From a bacterium (GTDB taxonomy: Bacteria; SZUA-79; Acidulodesulfobacterales; Acidulodesulfobacteraceae), in assembly GCA_021806885.1 (NCBI GenBank), contig JAKAPT010000003.1, positions 1-50,440 of the forward strand: a DNA stretch of 50,440 nt, given 5' to 3'. Numbering within the stretch: position 1 is the first letter of the stretch; the number at the start of each line of letters is the position of its first letter. Both the position numbers and the translations under genes were made by a program. This document shows positions 16,127 through 24,160 of this stretch, one piece after another. Below the pieces are notes generated by a model. The model was not told where the DNA came from. It searched no databases and saw only the letters and a program-made list of their open reading frames with translations.

Positions 16127-18502
16127 TTGGCCACGTTCGCTCCCGGCTGGCCGGGAATCCCCGGAAGATGGACCGGCTCAAACAAGGACGGGGTAGGGAC
16201 CGCCCTGGGAGGAAGCCCCGTGTGGTTCACGATTGCCCGCGGCATTCTAAACGAGGTTTATTGCCCGCGGATCGACGAGGCGATAATCAGGGACCTTGGT
16301 TTTATAATAACCGCGGACGACGGATTCTTTTCAGAGGAAAAGCGTCACGCAACCCACAACACTTTTTTAACCCATGAGGGGGTTCCGTCCTATCATTCCG
16401 AAAGTATATGCAAGCAGGGAAGATACAGGCTTGAAAAGGATTTTATAACGGACCCGGGCAGGACTGTTGTTCTTCTAAGATGCAATTTTATCCCCACGGC
16501 CCCCGGAAATTACCGGATTTACGTTATTTGCGCTTCCCACCTGGAAAACCACGGGTCTGGGAATACGGCATGGACCGGGGATTACAACGGAAATACAGGG
16601 CTTTTTGCCTCAAGGCAAAAGACATCAATATGCATTATGTCCGATAAGGGATTCAGGTCGAGTTCCGCCGGATTCGTGGGTTATTCGGACGGCTGGCAGG
16701 ATTTAAAGCGAAACGGGACGCTTAACCCGTCCTATAAAAGGGCGGAAAACGGAAACGTCGCCCTTACCGGGGAAATCGATTTAAAAGATTTAAAAGAAGG
16801 GGCCTTTGTTGTCGCTCTCGGAGCGGGGAGAAACCCTTCCGAGGCCGCCCACCTTGCCCTTGCCTCAATCGATGACGGGTTCGATAATATCCTCGAGAAA
16901 TATATAGAACCCTGGAAAAAATGGATTGACTCTTTATTATCCGGAGAAAACAACGAGTTCAAGCTCTTTCCTGTCAGCGTCATGGTAATAAAGACCCATC
17001 AGACCAAATACGTCCCCGGCGCAATCCTTGCCAGCCTGGTAGTTCCGTGGGGGTTTTCCAAAGGGGACGGAGACCTTGGGGGCTACCACCTGGTCTGGCC
17101 GCGCGACATGGTTGAATCGTCCGGCGGCCTCCTTGCCTCTGGAGTCAAATCGGAAGCCAGGGATTCCCTCGTTTACCTCGAAGCCACCCAGGGTTCCGAC
17201 GGGCATTGGCCTCAAAACATGTGGGTCGACGGCTTCCCATACTGGAGCGGGATACAGATGGACGAAACAGCCTTTCCCATTCTGTTTTTTGACCTTGCGT
17301 GGAGGATGGGGGCGGTTTCCGAAGACGACCTCGCGCGCTTCTACCCAATGGTTAAAAAGGCATTGATTTACATCGTAAAAAACGGTCCCGTGACCCAGCA
17401 GGACAGGTGGGAGGAAGACGGCGGCTACACGCCTTTTACCATTGGGGCCGAAATATCGGCCCTTGTGGTGGGAGCCGGCCTTGCGAAACTTGCAGGCGAC
17501 GGAGATATCCACGGTTACCTGCTTGATACCGCAGATTCCTGGTATTCGTGCATTGACAGGTGGCTGTACGCGAAGGGAGGGGAGTTTTCTAAAAAGTTCG
17601 GCGTTGACGGCTATTATGTAAGGATAAACCCTCCGGATTTCAACAAGGGGGACGATTTTATAACGATTAAAAACCGCCCACAGGTTTTCAGCAGGGTAAG
17701 CTCTTCTAATGTCGTAAGCACGGATGCTTTAGCCCTCGTGCGTTTCGGGCTTCGCCGCGCGGATGACGAAAGGATATTGAGCACGATAAAGGTAATAGAT
17801 TCCCTCCTCAAGGTTGAGACCCCCGCCGGTCCATGCTGGCGCAGGTATAACGGTGACGGGTATGGCGAGCATAGGGACGGTCGCCCGTTTGACGGGACGG
17901 GAAGAGGAAGGCTATGGCCCCTCCTTACCGGGGAAAGGGCCCATTATAACGTAGCCCTTGGAAACATCGAAGAGGCAAGGCGCCTGCTTGGCACCATGGA
18001 GGGGCTCTCGGGCGAGTGCGGGCTTTTGCCCGAACAGATATGGGATTCTAAAGACATTCCTGAGAAAGGCCTCTTTTTCGGCCGTCCTTCGGGCTCGGCA
18101 ATGCCCCTGGTCTGGGCGCATGCCGAGTACCTGAAGCTTGCCCGCTCCATAAAGGACGGGAAGGTTTTCGACATGCCTCCCCAGGTCAATGAAAGGTACA
18201 TAAAAAACGGGATTGAATCCAATATCATGCAATGGAGGTTTAACAATAAGCCCCGGAGCGTCCCCGCTGGCGCGGCTATGCGCATAGAGACCCTTTCTCC
18301 CGCTAAGGTCATCTGGACGAGCGACGGATGGAAAACCAAAAACGATACGGACCTGAAGGATTCCGGCCTCGGCCTCTATTATGTCGATTTGCCGACGGGA
18401 GGATTGAACCCGGACGCCGAAATAGTCTTTACGTTTTACTGGACTGACGGTGAAAGATGGGAAGGCAGAAATTATTCGGTAACCATAGGGAGGAATCCTT
18501 AA
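16127..18502 (+). CDS. Glycoside hydrolase family 15 glucoamylase
   Basis: This 791-residue enzyme releases glucose from the ends of alpha-glucans. The N-terminal beta-sandwich domain (about 1-270) starts with the family pattern APGWPGIPGRWT, and the (alpha/alpha)6 catalytic domain follows, with HLVWPRDMV, the acid region MDETAFPI and the base region LPEQIWD. About 100 C-terminal residues form an extra beta-rich domain (KVIWTSDGWKT). No signal peptide is visible, so it should act on internal glycogen-like polymers. The TTG start is preceded by GGAGG overlapping the dehydrogenase stop. Pairing with glucose dehydrogenase suggests polymer to glucose to gluconate conversion. Confidence 0.92.
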   Translation: MATFAPGWPGIPGRWTGSNKDGVGTALGGSPVWFTIARGILNEVYCPRIDEAIIRDLGFIITADDGFFSEEKRHATHNTFLTHEGVPSYHSESICKQGRYRLEKDFITDPGRTVVLLRCNFIPTAPGNYRIYVICASHLENHGSGNTAWTGDYNGNTGLFASRQKTSICIMSDKGFRSSSAGFVGYSDGWQDLKRNGTLNPSYKRAENGNVALTGEIDLKDLKEGAFVVALGAGRNPSEAAHLALASIDDGFDNILEKYIEPWKKWIDSLLSGENNEFKLFPVSVMVIKTHQTKYVPGAILASLVVPWGFSKGDGDLGGYHLVWPRDMVESSGGLLASGVKSEARDSLVYLEATQGSDGHWPQNMWVDGFPYWSGIQMDETAFPILFFDLAWRMGAVSEDDLARFYPMVKKALIYIVKNGPVTQQDRWEEDGGYTPFTIGAEISALVVGAGLAKLAGDGDIHGYLLDTADSWYSCIDRWLYAKGGEFSKKFGVDGYYVRINPPDFNKGDDFITIKNRPQVFSRVSSSNVVSTDALALVRFGLRRADDERILSTIKVIDSLLKVETPAGPCWRRYNGDGYGEHRDGRPFDGTGRGRLWPLLTGERAHYNVALGNIEEARRLLGTMEGLSGECGLLPEQIWDSKDIPEKGLFFGRPSGSAMPLVWAHAEYLKLARSIKDGKVFDMPPQVNERYIKNGIESNIMQWRFNNKPRSVPAGAAMRIETLSPAKVIWTSDGWKTKNDTDLKDSGLGLYYVDLPTGGLNPDAEIVFTFYWTDGERWEGRNYSVTIGRNP

Positions 18503-18521
18503 ATATTAAACGGCATTCATC

Positions 18522-20867
18522 ATGGATTATTCGATTTATAATAATTTACGCACGCCCATAATGGCGATAAATGAAAATTATGACATTCTTTTTTTAAACG
18601 ATGCGGCAAGGGAACAATACGGCGATAGAGACGCCCGGAAAAACGAGAAGTGTTACAGGGTGTCCCACGGCTACGACAGGCCATGCGAAAATTACGGCGA
18701 AGATTGCCCAATTAAGGCGCTTTTTAATGATCCTTCCCTGGCGTCATCTTCCGTTCAGCACATTCACCAGGGTTCCCACTTTATCGTGAACGCTTCAAGG
18801 AGCAGGGACGATAAGAATTTATTTATAGAAGAGCATATTAATATTACTGAATTCAAGTCAGAAATTAAATCGTTAAAACAAGCCATTGAAGACGCCCGCT
18901 TTTTTAAGGATTTCTTTTACTCAAACCCTTACATTATGTTATTGTTCGATCCCGGAGGCATGATTATAAAGGATGCAAACGACGCTGCCGTTAAATATTA
19001 CGGTTATTCGAAAGAGGAATTGATAGGCAAGACAATTCAATCGACTGTTAACCCTTCGATTTCGGGGGACGTTGTTTCAAAACACGCGGATCTGGCCATG
19101 AAAAACAGGCAAAAGGTTTTTTTAGGTTTTAAACACATCCTTAAAAGCGGGGAGGAAAGGAATGTTGAAGTTAGTCTTAGTCCCGTTCTCATCGCCGGCA
19201 AAACGATGATTCTTGCGACTATTCTTGACGTTACGGATAAATTCATTCAGGAACAAAGGCTTGTCCGTTCCAATGCCGACTTAAGCCGTTTAAACCTTTT
19301 TTATTCCGTTCTTTCGAAAATAAATTCCATAGAAGAAAATGACGAGGTCTTATACCTTAAGAAGGTCATAAAAATAATCGCGGACATAAAAGAGATCCAC
19401 AGCATATTCGCGGGCAGGCTTGACGAAAACCTTAACGTCGAGCCAATCGGGTTTGAAGGTCAATTCGGGGATGAATTGTATGAATTTTATAAAGGAGAGG
19501 GATGGAAGGAAAAATCGATTGGAGTAGAAGCCATAAAATCGAAAAAATTTGCCTATACTAATAATTATTCCTCCGATAAAAGGACGGTTACAGGTTATGC
19601 CCCGCAGTCCATCATTTCCTCCGTCGGGGTCCTTCCCCTTGCCAAGAACGGAACGGTATGGGGGATCGTCGCGTTTGTCTCGGCTTTTCGCAATCTCTTC
19701 AGCAGGGAGATAATAAGGGTAATAGGAGATATATCTTTTCTTATTAACAGGACTCTTACGGGAATTAACAGCAAGGAGAAGGAAAAAAAGTTCCAGAGGG
19801 AGCTTTTAAGGATAAACCTTTATAGAACCATGATTTCAGAATCGATTCAGCTCATGATGAAAGAGCGTGAAAAGGCGGTTATATTAAAAGAAATCTGTAA
19901 AATTATAGCGGGAATGAAGGAAATCTCTTTCGTGTCGATAGCCCTCTGGAACGGAAAAAGAATCATGCCTTCCGCGTATTACTCCAAGATTAAGGCGGCG
20001 ATAAAAATATTTAAAAGGCTCACCCGGGAAGATGACGTAAATTTAAAAGACAAAGAGCGCTGTCCTTATTTTGTAACCGAGGCCTTCAGAACAGGGTCGC
20101 CCGTTATAATTAACGATTACAAAAACCCGGAATTTATAAAAGATGCCTTTGCCGAGTTTATTAAAAGCCTGAATGCAGGCGCGGTTGCGGCGATTCCAAT
20201 AAAAATAGGTGGCGAAAATGAAGGGGTTTTGTTCATTTATGCTGAAAAAAACACATTTACGCAAGAAATAATCGGGCTTTTAAAAACGCTCGCGGATGAT
20301 ATTTCATTCAAGTTGTCTCTTTTAAAACTTGAAGAAGGCGATGAAAAACAAAGGGAGATAATTGAACATCTGGCATATCATGATATTTTAACGACTCTTC
20401 CCAACAGGGCGGCATTCATGGAGCGGATAAAGGCTATTTCCTCCCGGTCGAAAAGACATAATCTTCCTTTTTCCATGATTGAATTTGACCTGGACGGTTT
20501 CAAAACGGTTAACGATACCATGGGACACGACGCGGGGGACAATGTCCTTTCAAGCGTCGCTGAAAGGATTAAAGGCATCCTGAGGGCCGAAGATGTGCTT
20601 TTCAGGATAGGAGGCGATGAATTTGTAGTCCTTATGGATACCATTAAGGGCGCCGAAGACCTTCTCATGCTTTCCTCAAGAATTATAAGAGAAATAAACC
20701 TACCCATCAATGTAGACGGGAAAGAAATCCGTATCGGGGCAAGCGTCGGCATTGCCCTTAATTACGATGGAAAGGCAAACATAGAGGAATTATTTAAGGC
20801 GGCGGACAATGCCATGTATGAAGCGAAAAAAAAAGGGGGGAGCAGGGACGTCCTTGTTCAAATATAA
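18522..20867 (+). CDS. PAS-PAS-GAF-GAF diguanylate cyclase
   Basis: This 781-residue cytosolic signalling protein makes cyclic di-GMP. Order: a PAS domain with a cysteine cluster (about 10-110; KCYRVSHG, PCENYGEDCP), a second PAS (about 130-245, DVTD end), two GAF-like regions (about 265-420 and 440-600) and a C-terminal GGDEF domain. GGDEF is at residues 697-701, and the inhibitory I-site RAED at 688-691 is intact, so product inhibition is expected. No EAL domain or membrane segment is seen. The Cys/His cluster in the first PAS could bind a metal, Fe-S cluster or heme. The stop codon abuts a parS site. Confidence 0.92.
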   Translation: MDYSIYNNLRTPIMAINENYDILFLNDAAREQYGDRDARKNEKCYRVSHGYDRPCENYGEDCPIKALFNDPSLASSSVQHIHQGSHFIVNASRSRDDKNLFIEEHINITEFKSEIKSLKQAIEDARFFKDFFYSNPYIMLLFDPGGMIIKDANDAAVKYYGYSKEELIGKTIQSTVNPSISGDVVSKHADLAMKNRQKVFLGFKHILKSGEERNVEVSLSPVLIAGKTMILATILDVTDKFIQEQRLVRSNADLSRLNLFYSVLSKINSIEENDEVLYLKKVIKIIADIKEIHSIFAGRLDENLNVEPIGFEGQFGDELYEFYKGEGWKEKSIGVEAIKSKKFAYTNNYSSDKRTVTGYAPQSIISSVGVLPLAKNGTVWGIVAFVSAFRNLFSREIIRVIGDISFLINRTLTGINSKEKEKKFQRELLRINLYRTMISESIQLMMKEREKAVILKEICKIIAGMKEISFVSIALWNGKRIMPSAYYSKIKAAIKIFKRLTREDDVNLKDKERCPYFVTEAFRTGSPVIINDYKNPEFIKDAFAEFIKSLNAGAVAAIPIKIGGENEGVLFIYAEKNTFTQEIIGLLKTLADDISFKLSLLKLEEGDEKQREIIEHLAYHDILTTLPNRAAFMERIKAISSRSKRHNLPFSMIEFDLDGFKTVNDTMGHDAGDNVLSSVAERIKGILRAEDVLFRIGGDEFVVLMDTIKGAEDLLMLSSRIIREINLPINVDGKEIRIGASVGIALNYDGKANIEELFKAADNAMYEAKKKGGSRDVLVQI

Positions 20868-20883
20868 TGTTTCACGTGAAACA
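20868..20883. other. parS centromere-like site 1
   Basis: TGTTTCACGTGAAACA is a perfect 16-bp palindrome identical to the consensus parS. It starts directly after the TAA of the GGDEF gene and lies 12 bp before the next ATG. parB is encoded 5 kb downstream. Confidence 0.95.
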
Positions 20884-20895
20884 AAATGATTCCAT

Positions 20896-21789
20896 ATGAA
20901 AGATATTTCCGGGAAAACCATTGTCATAACAGGCGCGACCGACGGAATAGGCGCGCAGGCCGCCATTATGCTTTCAAAAGAAAATACCCTGATTATTCAC
21001 GGGAAAGACCCGGAAAAAGGGGAGGGTATTCTTGAAGAACTGAGGAAAATAAATCCACGCGGAGATTTTTATTATTTCAATGCCGATTATGCCTCTTTTA
21101 GGGAGGTGGCCGAGATGGCGGAAAAGATTGAGTCGGGGTTTGACCATATAGATATTCTTTTAAATAACGCCGGCATTTTTGCCCCTTCAAAGGAAAAGAC
21201 AGAAGACGGTTTTGAAAAGACCTTCCAGGTCAATTACCTCTCCCATTTTCTTTTTACCGTGCTGCTTTTAAACATTTACGCCGTTCACAGCCCGCAGAAT
21301 ATCATGAACGTCAGTTCAATGGCCCACTCCAGCGTAAGGGGTAAAAATTTTCTGGGTTTAATTGAATCTAATAATCCCTATGATGGATATACGGCCTATT
21401 CTGTTTCAAAGGCATGCATGATCCTTTTTTCCTACCATCTCTCTTCCCTTTTAAAGGAAAGAGGGATCCTGGTGAACTGCCTTCATCCGGGCGTCATAAT
21501 GACCAAGCTCCTTAAAACCGGCTGGCCCGCCGCCGGTTCGGCGTATCATTTTGCCTTGAAAGCCGTCTCTAAAATTTTACCTGGACAGCACAATTCCTCC
21601 GTGGAAAAAGGCGCGATGAACGTGATATCCTCAATAGCTTTGTCAGAAAATTTCAGGATTACCGGGAAATATTTTTCCTGGGGAAAAGAAGCTGAATCAT
21701 CCAGATTGACCTATGACCGGGGGCTTCAGAAAACCCTCTGGGAATTAAGCATGCGCCTTACCGGAACCGACCTTGAGCTATCCGGCTAA
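20896..21789 (+). CDS. Short-chain dehydrogenase/reductase (retinol dehydrogenase-like)
   Basis: This 297-residue SDR has the cofactor motif TGATDGIG, a NNAG segment and the active-site YSVSK with an upstream Ser (VSSMAH). The insertion after the catalytic Ser and the long C-terminus resemble the WWOX/retinol dehydrogenase-like SDR group. The substrate cannot be inferred. There is no clear Shine-Dalgarno before the ATG; the parS site occupies that region. No operon partner is evident. Confidence 0.8.
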   Translation: MKDISGKTIVITGATDGIGAQAAIMLSKENTLIIHGKDPEKGEGILEELRKINPRGDFYYFNADYASFREVAEMAEKIESGFDHIDILLNNAGIFAPSKEKTEDGFEKTFQVNYLSHFLFTVLLLNIYAVHSPQNIMNVSSMAHSSVRGKNFLGLIESNNPYDGYTAYSVSKACMILFSYHLSSLLKERGILVNCLHPGVIMTKLLKTGWPAAGSAYHFALKAVSKILPGQHNSSVEKGAMNVISSIALSENFRITGKYFSWGKEAESSRLTYDRGLQKTLWELSMRLTGTDLELSG

Positions 21790-21793
21790 TTTG

Positions 21794-21836
21794 TGTGACA
21801 AAAGTCATGTATCCTACACTGTCTTTAAAATACAAT
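21794..21836 (+). promoter_or_regulatory. CRP/FNR-type activator site and promoter for the DUF2249-RIC genes
   Basis: TGTGAC-AAAA-GTCATG (21794-21809) is a near-palindromic dyad with the N4 spacing of CRP/FNR-family sites. TACAAT at 21831-21836 is a plausible -10. With transcription starting near 21843, the dyad centre is at about -41.5, the textbook class II activation position. NO-responsive members of this family (such as HcpR or DNR types) are known to control RIC genes; which one acts here is unknown. Confidence 0.55.
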
Positions 21837-21867
21837 ATATATAGTCAATTTTAAACAGGAGCTAAAA

Positions 21868-22140
21868 ATGGAAGCGTTATATTTTGATAAAACCTATAGT
21901 ACTAAAGTGCTGGACGTAACACTTATCGAACCAAGGCTTAAACATTCCACAATCTTCGGCCTTTATGAAGATCTTAACGAAAGGGAAAGCCTCGTAATTA
22001 AAAACGACCACGACCCCAGGCCCCTTCACTATCAGTTTCTGGCGGAAAAGGGTGAAAAAGCATTTTCATGGGAATACATCGAAAACGGCCCGGAGACATG
22101 GATAGTAAGGATAACCAAAAAGCGGAGGGAGAAAAAATAA
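21868..22140 (+). CDS. DUF2249 domain protein
   Basis: This 90-residue protein matches DUF2249: LDVTLIEPRLKHSTIFGLYEDL, then the conserved NDHDPRPLHYQF and WEYIENGPETWIVRI. The biochemical role is unknown. The domain is often found beside or fused to hemerythrin-like and RIC proteins, and the RIC gene starts 3 nt after this stop. CAGGAG lies 7 nt before the ATG. The pair likely acts in the nitrosative or oxidative stress response. Confidence 0.9.
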   Translation: MEALYFDKTYSTKVLDVTLIEPRLKHSTIFGLYEDLNERESLVIKNDHDPRPLHYQFLAEKGEKAFSWEYIENGPETWIVRITKKRREKK

Positions 22141-22143
22141 ATA

Positions 22144-22875
22144 ATGAACGGATTAGGCAATATTAGCGTCGGGGAAATAGTTGCCAAAAGCCCCGAAAAA
22201 ATTGAGGTTTTCAGGAAGTACGGGATTGATTTTTGCTGTGGAGGAGACAAAACCCTGGGAGAGGCCTGCGACGCCCTGGGAATCAATCAAACTGTCATAG
22301 CAAGAGAGCTTGAAACGCTTAAGGCAGATGGTTCAGATAAAAAACCCGAGGGGGATTTAGCCTTAATTGAAAGGGCGCTGGATTGGGACATAGATTTTTT
22401 AATAGATTATATAATAAATAACCATCACGTTTATTTAAGAAAAAAACTCCCCGAAGCGTCCGAATATGTTCAAAAAATTGCTTCCGTTCACGGAAAAAAC
22501 CACTCAGAGCTTATAAAAATAAGGCATCTTTTTGTAGAAAAAATGGCCCCGGATCTTTTGGCCCACCTGGATAGGGAAGAAGAGAAATTCTTTCCGACGA
22601 TAAAATTTTATTCCAACTCCGTCTCCGGCTCGAAGGAAAAAGGCACTGTTGGAAATTACATAAGTGAGGAAATGGCAAAGGCAAAAGAAGACCATGAAAT
22701 CCAGGGCAGGGTACTCAAGGAATTGGAGTTTCTTTCCTCGAATTTTGCCGTGCCGCGCGATGCCTGCGCCTCCTACAGGCACGCGTACAAGCTTTTAAGC
22801 GAGATTACCGAAGATATAATGGTTCATGTCCATCTCGAGAACAATATCCTTTTCAGGACCCTTTCCAGTCGTTAA
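22144..22875 (+). CDS. ric: Iron-sulfur cluster repair di-iron protein (RIC family)
   Basis: This 243-residue protein is of the RIC/ScdA/YtfE type that repairs Fe-S clusters after NO or peroxide damage. The N-terminal ScdA_N domain has the paired cysteines FCCGGDKTL at about 26-34. The hemerythrin-like di-iron domain follows from about 75 with histidines and glutamates in NHHVYLRKKL, HGKNHSEL, LDREEEKFFP, EDHEIQG and MVHVHLENN. Length is typical. It forms a two-gene unit with the DUF2249 protein behind a CRP/FNR-like site. Bacterioferritin follows with its own promoter. Confidence 0.93.
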   Translation: MNGLGNISVGEIVAKSPEKIEVFRKYGIDFCCGGDKTLGEACDALGINQTVIARELETLKADGSDKKPEGDLALIERALDWDIDFLIDYIINNHHVYLRKKLPEASEYVQKIASVHGKNHSELIKIRHLFVEKMAPDLLAHLDREEEKFFPTIKFYSNSVSGSKEKGTVGNYISEEMAKAKEDHEIQGRVLKELEFLSSNFAVPRDACASYRHAYKLLSEITEDIMVHVHLENNILFRTLSSR

Positions 22876-22876
22876 A

Positions 22877-22929
22877 ATTATGATATAATTTCCTTTAGGA
22901 TTAGGTGAATTTCAACTAATTATCATAAT
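22877..22929 (+). promoter_or_regulatory. Extended -10 promoter and inverted repeat upstream of bfr
   Basis: TGATATAAT at 22881-22889 is an extended -10 box. A perfect 9-bp inverted repeat, ATTATGATA (22877-22885) and TATCATAAT (22921-22929), brackets the inferred start. The right arm lies in the leader 11 bp before the GGAGG. The TATCATAAT stretch loosely resembles an iron-box, but the match is weak. Confidence 0.4.
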
Positions 22930-22949
22930 AATAAATTCAAGGAGGCAGA

Positions 22950-23417
22950 ATGAAGGGCACGAAAAAGGTTATAGACATACTGAATAAAAACCTTGCGCTT
23001 GAGCTCACCGCGATAAACCAGTACATGGTCAATTCCGAGATCTGTGGCAACTGGAATTACGGAAAACTGGAAAAGGTAATAAAGGGAAGGGCCATAGCCG
23101 AGATGAAACATGCCGAAAAGATAATCGAAAGAATACTTTTCCTTGAGGGAATACCCATAGTCAGCAAGCTGGGCGAGATCCATATCGGGAGCACGGTTCA
23201 AAAAATACACGATAACGACTGGATAGCCGAACTCGAAGCGGTAAAAAACTATAATGACGGGATTAAAATTGCCCTTTCCGAAGGGGATAACGGAACGAAG
23301 GAGCTTTTTACGGAAAACCTTAAAGACGAGGAAGAGCATATAGACTGGATAGAGTCTCAGCAGGACCAGATTAAACAGATGGGCATAGAGAGATACCTTT
23401 CCGAACAGACCGACTAA
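22950..23417 (+). CDS. bfr: Bacterioferritin
   Basis: Bacterioferritin stores iron as a 24-subunit shell with di-iron ferroxidase centres. The 155-residue protein has ferroxidase ligands Glu18, Glu51 and His54, a conserved second set in the EEEHIDW motif, and Met52, which binds heme at subunit interfaces. It therefore looks like a full heme-binding Bfr. A GGAGG precedes the ATG. It follows the RIC gene, so iron storage and cluster repair are clustered. rsmG begins 7 nt after its stop. Confidence 0.95.
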   Translation: MKGTKKVIDILNKNLALELTAINQYMVNSEICGNWNYGKLEKVIKGRAIAEMKHAEKIIERILFLEGIPIVSKLGEIHIGSTVQKIHDNDWIAELEAVKNYNDGIKIALSEGDNGTKELFTENLKDEEEHIDWIESQQDQIKQMGIERYLSEQTD

Positions 23418-23424
23418 ATACTGG

Positions 23425-24120
23425 ATGGACAGAAGAGAGTTTGTTGACAGGGTAAAGGATTATCTTAAGTTATGGGATTTACCCGGCCTTAATGAACGAG
23501 CCGAAAAAATATACCTCTTTTACGATCTATTGGCCGTCTGGAATAAAAAGGTTAATCTTACCAATATAACTTCGCCCATTGAATTCATTAAAAAACACGT
23601 TATAGACAGCGCCTATTTGCTAAAATTGCTTCCCGGCCCGTCAGAAAAAAGGGTTTCCCTTATGGACATCGGCTCGGGGGCAGGACTTCCCGGGATTATA
23701 CTTTCCATCCTCAGGGATAATATAGCCGTTACTGGGGTTGAATCCGTCTCGAAAAAATGTTTATTTCAAAGAACTGCTTCAAGGGAGCTCTCCCTTGCAA
23801 ATTTTAAATGCCTTAATCTTAACATCTATTCCTATAGCGGGGATTTTGCCTCTTTCTCAGGAATTGTTAGCAGGGCGGCGTTCAGTTTTAAAGACCTTCT
23901 TAAACTTATAGATTTCCTTCCCCCCGAAAATCTTCCTCCGCTTTATTTTTTCATGTCTGACAGAGAGATTCAAAAACAAGTCGAACTTCCCGTGGGAATC
24001 TCAAGCCATTCGTTTAAAAACAAAAGGCTTTACATTGACAGGATTTTATTTTATAAAACTGATTATACCGGAGAAAAACCGTTCAGGATGATTGTGAAAT
24101 TCGTTCCCGATGCAAAATAG
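23425..24120 (+). CDS. rsmG: 16S rRNA (guanine-N7) methyltransferase RsmG
   Basis: RsmG (GidB) methylates G527 of 16S rRNA. The 231-residue protein has the N-terminal segment YDLLAVWNKKVNLTNI, the substrate motif HVIDS, and the SAM-binding glycine motif MDIGSGAGLPGI at about 77-88. The SRA motif (VSRAAFS) is present too. It lies a few kb from parAB, as in many bacteria, but hldD intervenes and mnmG is far upstream. No Shine-Dalgarno is obvious; it may be cotranscribed with bfr. Confidence 0.93.
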   Translation: MDRREFVDRVKDYLKLWDLPGLNERAEKIYLFYDLLAVWNKKVNLTNITSPIEFIKKHVIDSAYLLKLLPGPSEKRVSLMDIGSGAGLPGIILSILRDNIAVTGVESVSKKCLFQRTASRELSLANFKCLNLNIYSYSGDFASFSGIVSRAAFSFKDLLKLIDFLPPENLPPLYFFMSDREIQKQVELPVGISSHSFKNKRLYIDRILFYKTDYTGEKPFRMIVKFVPDAK

Positions 24121-24160
24121 TAATTAAAATGTTAAAATAGTGCAACTCCGGAGGACAAAC

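Noticed and set aside
22918-22935. Fur box upstream of bfr
   Set aside because: The match to the iron-box consensus is only partial in this AT-rich leader and may be chance.
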